A DNA stretch of 32,947 nt from an uncultured Mycobacteriales bacterium (GTDB taxonomy: Bacteria; Actinomycetota; Actinomycetes; Mycobacteriales; CADCTP01). The position numbers were made by a program, and so were the translations under genes. A model generated the notes under the pieces. The model had not been told where the DNA came from. It worked only from the letters and a program-made list of their open reading frames with translations, and ran no database searches. Positions 30,451 through 32,947 of the stretch are shown here, in pieces (the first letter of the stretch is position 1; every line of letters begins with the position of its first letter). Where the stretch lies: the NCBI GenBank assembly GCA_902805565.1, contig CADCTP010000352.1, positions 1 through 32,947 on the forward strand, read 5' to 3'.

Positions 30451-30456
30451 CTCGTC

Positions 30457-31551
30457 ATGGCGACCCCGATCACCGGCGAGACGATCCTCCGCGCACCGAA
30501 GGTGCTGCTGCACGACCACCTGGACGGCGGACTGCGCCCGGCGACCGTTCTCGACCTGGCCGCGCGCACCGGCTACACCGACCTGCCCGCCACCGACGCC
30601 GACCGGCTCGGGGCCTGGTTCCGGGACGCGGCCGACTCCGGTTCGCTGGAGCGCTACCTGGAGACCTTCGCGCACACCGTCGGGGTGATGCAGACCGCCG
30701 AGGCGCTGCGCCGGGTCGCCGCCGAGTGCGCCGAGGACCTCGCCGACGACGGGGTGGTCTACGCCGAGGTCCGGTTCGCCCCCGAGTTGCACGTCGAGCA
30801 GGGGCTGTCGCTGGACGCCGTGGTGGAGGCGGTGCTGGCCGGCTTCCGCGAGGGCTCGGCCCGGGCCGCCGCCCGCGGCCGCCGGATCCGGGTCGGCGCG
30901 CTGCTCACCGCGATGCGGCACGCCGCGCGGTCGATGGAGATCGCCGAGCTGGCGATCCGGTTCCGGGACGTGGGCGTGGTCGGGTTCGACATCGCCGGCG
31001 CCGAGGCAGGGCACCCGCCGACCCGGCACCTCGACGCCTTCGAGTTCCTCAAGCGGGAGAACGCGCACTTCACCATCCACGCCGGCGAGGCGTTCGGGGT
31101 GCCGTCGATCTGGCAGGCGCTGCAGTGGTGCGGCGCCGACCGGCTCGGCCACGGGGTGCGGATCATCGACGACATCTCGGTGCCGGAGGACGGCTCGCCG
31201 GACGGGGTCAGCCTGGGCCGGGTCGCGGCGTACGTGCGGGACAAGCGCATCCCGCTGGAGCTCTGCCCGTCCTCGAACGTGCAGACCGGCGCCGCGAAGT
31301 CGATCTCCGAGCACCCGATCGGGCTGCTGGCCCGGATGAAGTTCCGGGTCACGGTCAACACCGACAACCGGCTGATGAGCGGCTGCTCGATGTCCTCGGA
31401 GATGCTCGCCCTGGTCGACGCCTTCGGCTACGGCTGGGCCGACCTGCAGTGGCTGACCGTCAACGCGATGAAGTCCTCGTTCCTGCCGTTCGACGAGCGG
31501 CTGGCCACGATCAACGACGTGCTCAAGCCGGGGTACGCCGAGCTCGTTTGA
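30457..31551 (+). CDS. add: Adenosine deaminase
   Basis: Add converts adenosine and deoxyadenosine to inosine and deoxyinosine. The 364-residue protein keeps the zinc ligands His19 and His21 (HDHLDGG), His208 with catalytic Glu211 in TIHAGE, His232 in GHGVRI, and Asp303 in NTDNRLMS. The length and motif spacing match bacterial adenosine deaminases. The product belongs with the nucleoside uptake and salvage operon at 16994-24430, but it lies 6 kb further along with unrelated genes between. The last bases (stop TGA at 31549-31551) overlap the -35 of the next gene. Confidence 0.95.
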   Translation: MATPITGETILRAPKVLLHDHLDGGLRPATVLDLAARTGYTDLPATDADRLGAWFRDAADSGSLERYLETFAHTVGVMQTAEALRRVAAECAEDLADDGVVYAEVRFAPELHVEQGLSLDAVVEAVLAGFREGSARAAARGRRIRVGALLTAMRHAARSMEIAELAIRFRDVGVVGFDIAGAEAGHPPTRHLDAFEFLKRENAHFTIHAGEAFGVPSIWQALQWCGADRLGHGVRIIDDISVPEDGSPDGVSLGRVAAYVRDKRIPLELCPSSNVQTGAAKSISEHPIGLLARMKFRVTVNTDNRLMSGCSMSSEMLALVDAFGYGWADLQWLTVNAMKSSFLPFDERLATINDVLKPGYAELV

Positions 31552-31585
31552 CGTTGACGCGGCGTCAACTCCTACCGTCGTCCCC
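31548..31585 (+). promoter_or_regulatory. MerR-type promoter/operator of the TipA-like gene
   Basis: TTGACG (31548-31553), a 19-bp spacer, TACCGT (31573-31578), then 7 nt to GTG 31586. The spacer holds a perfect inverted repeat, arms GTTGACGC and GCGTCAAC around one G (31553-31569). This is the textbook promoter for MerR activators, which untwist a 19-bp spacer, and it implies autoregulation. No ribosome site is present, so the transcript is probably leaderless. Confidence 0.78.
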
Positions 31586-32338
31586 GTGCGGGAGAGCTGG
31601 TCGATCGCCGAGGTGGCGCGGATGTCCGGGGTGACGTCGCGGACGCTGCGGCACTACGACGCGATCGGGTTGCTGGCCCCGGCCCGGGTCGCCGCCGACG
31701 GTCGGCGGCACTACGGCCGGAAGGAGCTGCTGCGGTTGCAGCGGATCCTGCTGCTGCGCGAGCTGGGCGTGGGCCTGCCGGCGATCGGCGAGGCGCTGGC
31801 CCGGGTCGGCAGCGAGGCCGCGGTGCTGCGCAGGCACCGCGACCGGCTGGTGGGCGAGCGCGATCGGCTCGCCCGCCTGGTCCGCACGGTCGAGGACACC
31901 ATCGAGAGCATCGAAGGAGGTGCGGACATGGCCGCGGAGACCCTGTTCGAGGGGTTCGAGCACGCTCCGTACGAGGCCGAGGCGCGCGAGCGCTGGGGTG
32001 ACGAGGCCGTCGACGAGTCCTGGCGGAACCTGCGGGCGCTGCGGGGCGAGGACGCCGACCTGGCCCGCAACGGGTTCCAGCGGGTGCACGCCGCGCTCGC
32101 GCCGCTGCTGGCCGAGGGCGTGGCGGTCGACGACCCGCGGGTGCAGGAGCTGATCGCGCTGCACTGCCGGGTGCTGCGGCTGTTCTGGGAGCCGAGCGCC
32201 GAGGCGTACCGGACCCTGGGGCAGGTGTACGTCGAGGACGAGCGGTTCCGCCGCTCCATCGGCGGCGGGAACGACGCGCTCGTCGAGTACCTGCGGGACG
32301 GCATGGCGGTCTACGCCGACACGCAGCTGGGCCGGTAA
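31586..32338 (+). CDS. TipA-type MerR regulator (MerR domain plus TipAS ligand-binding domain)
   Basis: The 250-residue protein has a MerR DNA-binding domain (residues 4-72: WSIAEVARMSGVTSRTLRHY and RRHYGRKELLRLQRI), a coiled-coil linker (about 75-110), and a TipAS domain (about 115-250). The last contains GFEHAPYEAEARERWG and LGQVYVEDERFRR, close to TipA relatives that bind thiopeptide antibiotics. As I recall the Streptomyces TipA, its drug-linked Cys lies in a FYPCS-like stretch. Here the matching stretch reads FWEPS, without Cys; the only Cys is residue 194. The ligand may thus be different or bound non-covalently. An internal start at 31928 could produce the TipAS domain alone. Confidence 0.9.
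   Translation: MRESWSIAEVARMSGVTSRTLRHYDAIGLLAPARVAADGRRHYGRKELLRLQRILLLRELGVGLPAIGEALARVGSEAAVLRRHRDRLVGERDRLARLVRTVEDTIESIEGGADMAAETLFEGFEHAPYEAEARERWGDEAVDESWRNLRALRGEDADLARNGFQRVHAALAPLLAEGVAVDDPRVQELIALHCRVLRLFWEPSAEAYRTLGQVYVEDERFRRSIGGGNDALVEYLRDGMAVYADTQLGR
31914..31930 (+). promoter_or_regulatory. Strong internal ribosome site and ATG for a TipAS-only product
   Basis: AAGGAGG (31914-31920) lies 7 nt before ATG 31928, which is in frame with the TipA-like gene at residue 115. Translation from here gives a 136-residue ligand-binding domain without the DNA-binding part. Streptomyces tipA is known to make a short TipAS in this way. Confidence 0.68.
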
Positions 32339-32342
32339 CGGT

Positions 32343-32367
32343 CCCACCGGCACCGCGGGCCGGTGGG
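32343..32367 (+). terminator. Hairpin after the TipA-like gene
   Basis: CCCACCGGC (32343-32351) and GCCGGTGGG (32359-32367) form a 9-bp perfect stem with a 7-nt loop, 5 bp after the stop codon. No T-run follows. Confidence 0.65.
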
Positions 32368-32368
32368 G

Positions 32369-32403
32369 TCCCGCCCGGACCGTCGGCGCCGGCCCGGGCG
32401 GGA
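32369..32403. terminator. Second hairpin in the convergent gap
   Basis: TCCCGCCCGG (32369-32378) and CCGGGCGGGA (32394-32403) form a 10-bp perfect stem around 15 nt. It may serve the minus-strand gene that ends at 32445. Confidence 0.5.
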
Positions 32404-32444
32404 GGCCGTCGTCCGCCGGGCCGGGCCCCGCCGCCCGGCCGGCG

Positions 32445-32947
32445 TCACAGCACCGGCTGGAACCCGCAGCGGAGCCGGAGGGTGAGCGTCACGGTCCGGC
32501 CGTCCCGGGCCGTGACCGGCAGCACCAGGTAGCGGCTGGTGTCGTCGCGGATCAGCCGGGTCTTGATCACCGCCGGGTCGGCCTGGCCCGGCCGCGCCCG
32601 CATCCCCCAGGTGGGGGTGCTGGCCACCGTGGTACGGGTGATCACCCGGGACCGGACGAACTGTCCGTCCCGGGTGATGAAGCGATTGACCCCCGCCGCC
32701 CACTCCTGCCAGGACAGCTGCCGGTTGGGGTCGGTGCCGTTGACGGCGGCGTCGATCGCCGCGAACAGCCGCCGGTCCGGCGCGCGCACCGGGCCGCCGG
32801 GCGTCTCCGCGCCGCCGCACAGCCGGGTGATGAGCACGCCGTTGACCGCCGCCGCGGACAGCGGCCCGGCCGGCTCGACCGGCGGCCCGAACGCGAGCCG
32901 CTCGGTCAACCCGGGCGCCTTGGCGTGCGCGTACGACGGGGTGGTGG
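32445..32947 (-). CDS. Unrecognised protein, C-terminal part, cut by window edge
   Basis: The frame is open from the right edge to the stop at 32445, about 166 residues, so the true start is outside. I do not recognise the family. Visible features are a conserved-looking LTERLAFGPP, an Ala-rich stretch with VNGVLITRLCGGAE, LSWQEWAAGVNRFITRDGQF, and a beta-rich end (RYLVLPVTARDGRTVTLTLRLRCGFQPVL) that looks like an immunoglobulin-like or membrane-outer domain. A TTG at 32909 is an internal codon. Two cysteines are present. Nothing in the visible part shows a signal peptide or enzyme motif. Confidence 0.7.
   Translation of the reverse strand, partial: TTPSYAHAKAPGLTERLAFGPPVEPAGPLSAAAVNGVLITRLCGGAETPGGPVRAPDRRLFAAIDAAVNGTDPNRQLSWQEWAAGVNRFITRDGQFVRSRVITRTTVASTPTWGMRARPGQADPAVIKTRLIRDDTSRYLVLPVTARDGRTVTLTLRLRCGFQPVL

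Overview
This window is 33 kb of chromosomal DNA from a very GC-rich actinomycete. The evidence is the strong G/C bias at third codon positions, frequent GTG and TTG starts, apparently leaderless genes with a TAnnnT hexamer just upstream of the start codon, and families typical of Actinomycetota: a short-Q-loop cytochrome bd, actinobacterial-type MurA, a BMP/NupABC nucleoside importer, an EspC-like type VII secretion substrate and a TipA-type MerR regulator. The genus cannot be fixed from the sequence; Frankiales, Cryptosporangiales or Micromonosporales-like relatives are plausible. Most of the region looks like ordinary chromosome. No insertion sequence, CRISPR array, tRNA or rRNA was seen.

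Layout. (1) 1-4201: cytochrome bd operon (cydA, cydB, start of a likely cydD) on the minus strand, divergent from a BlaI-type repressor and an M56 membrane metallopeptidase. The shared intergenic region holds three copies of one palindromic operator. (2) 4265-7460: minus-strand group of murA, a membrane-anchored ricin-type lectin and a MerR regulator fused to two-thirds of a DNA sliding clamp. (3) 7699-8922: a lone acyl-CoA dehydrogenase-like gene. (4) 9159-11200: galE-galK. (5) 11267-14573: a CorC/HlyC-type membrane protein, a 16-bp tandem repeat, then a 2H phosphoesterase (2'-5' RNA ligase-like) and a YihY/BrkB membrane protein. (6) 14608-16721: a methyltransferase and a D,D-carboxypeptidase. 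(7) 16994-24430: nucleoside uptake and salvage operon (BMP lipoprotein, two-NBD ATPase, two permeases, cytidine deaminase, thymidine phosphorylase, cupin). (8) 24441-27967: drug/lipid-type ABC exporter plus NarL-family two-component system. (9) 28046-30357: a second tandem repeat, a PIN-domain toxin with a small partner, an XRE regulator and a two-gene type VII-like substrate pair. (10) 30457-32338: adenosine deaminase and a TipA-type regulator. (11) 32445-32947: an unrecognised gene cut by the window edge.

How the parts may work together. The BlaI/M56 pair has its predicted operators on both sides of the divergent promoter, so it probably controls the bd oxidase as well as itself. The nucleoside cluster imports nucleosides and splits or deaminates them. 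Adenosine deaminase, a natural member of that set, lies about 6.4 kb beyond deoA, after a block of accessory genes. The two MerR-type genes (sliding-clamp fusion and tipA-like) have promoters with the same geometry: a -35, a 19-bp spacer containing an inverted repeat, a -10, and a GTG start 7-8 nt later. Both therefore look self-regulated and leaderless.
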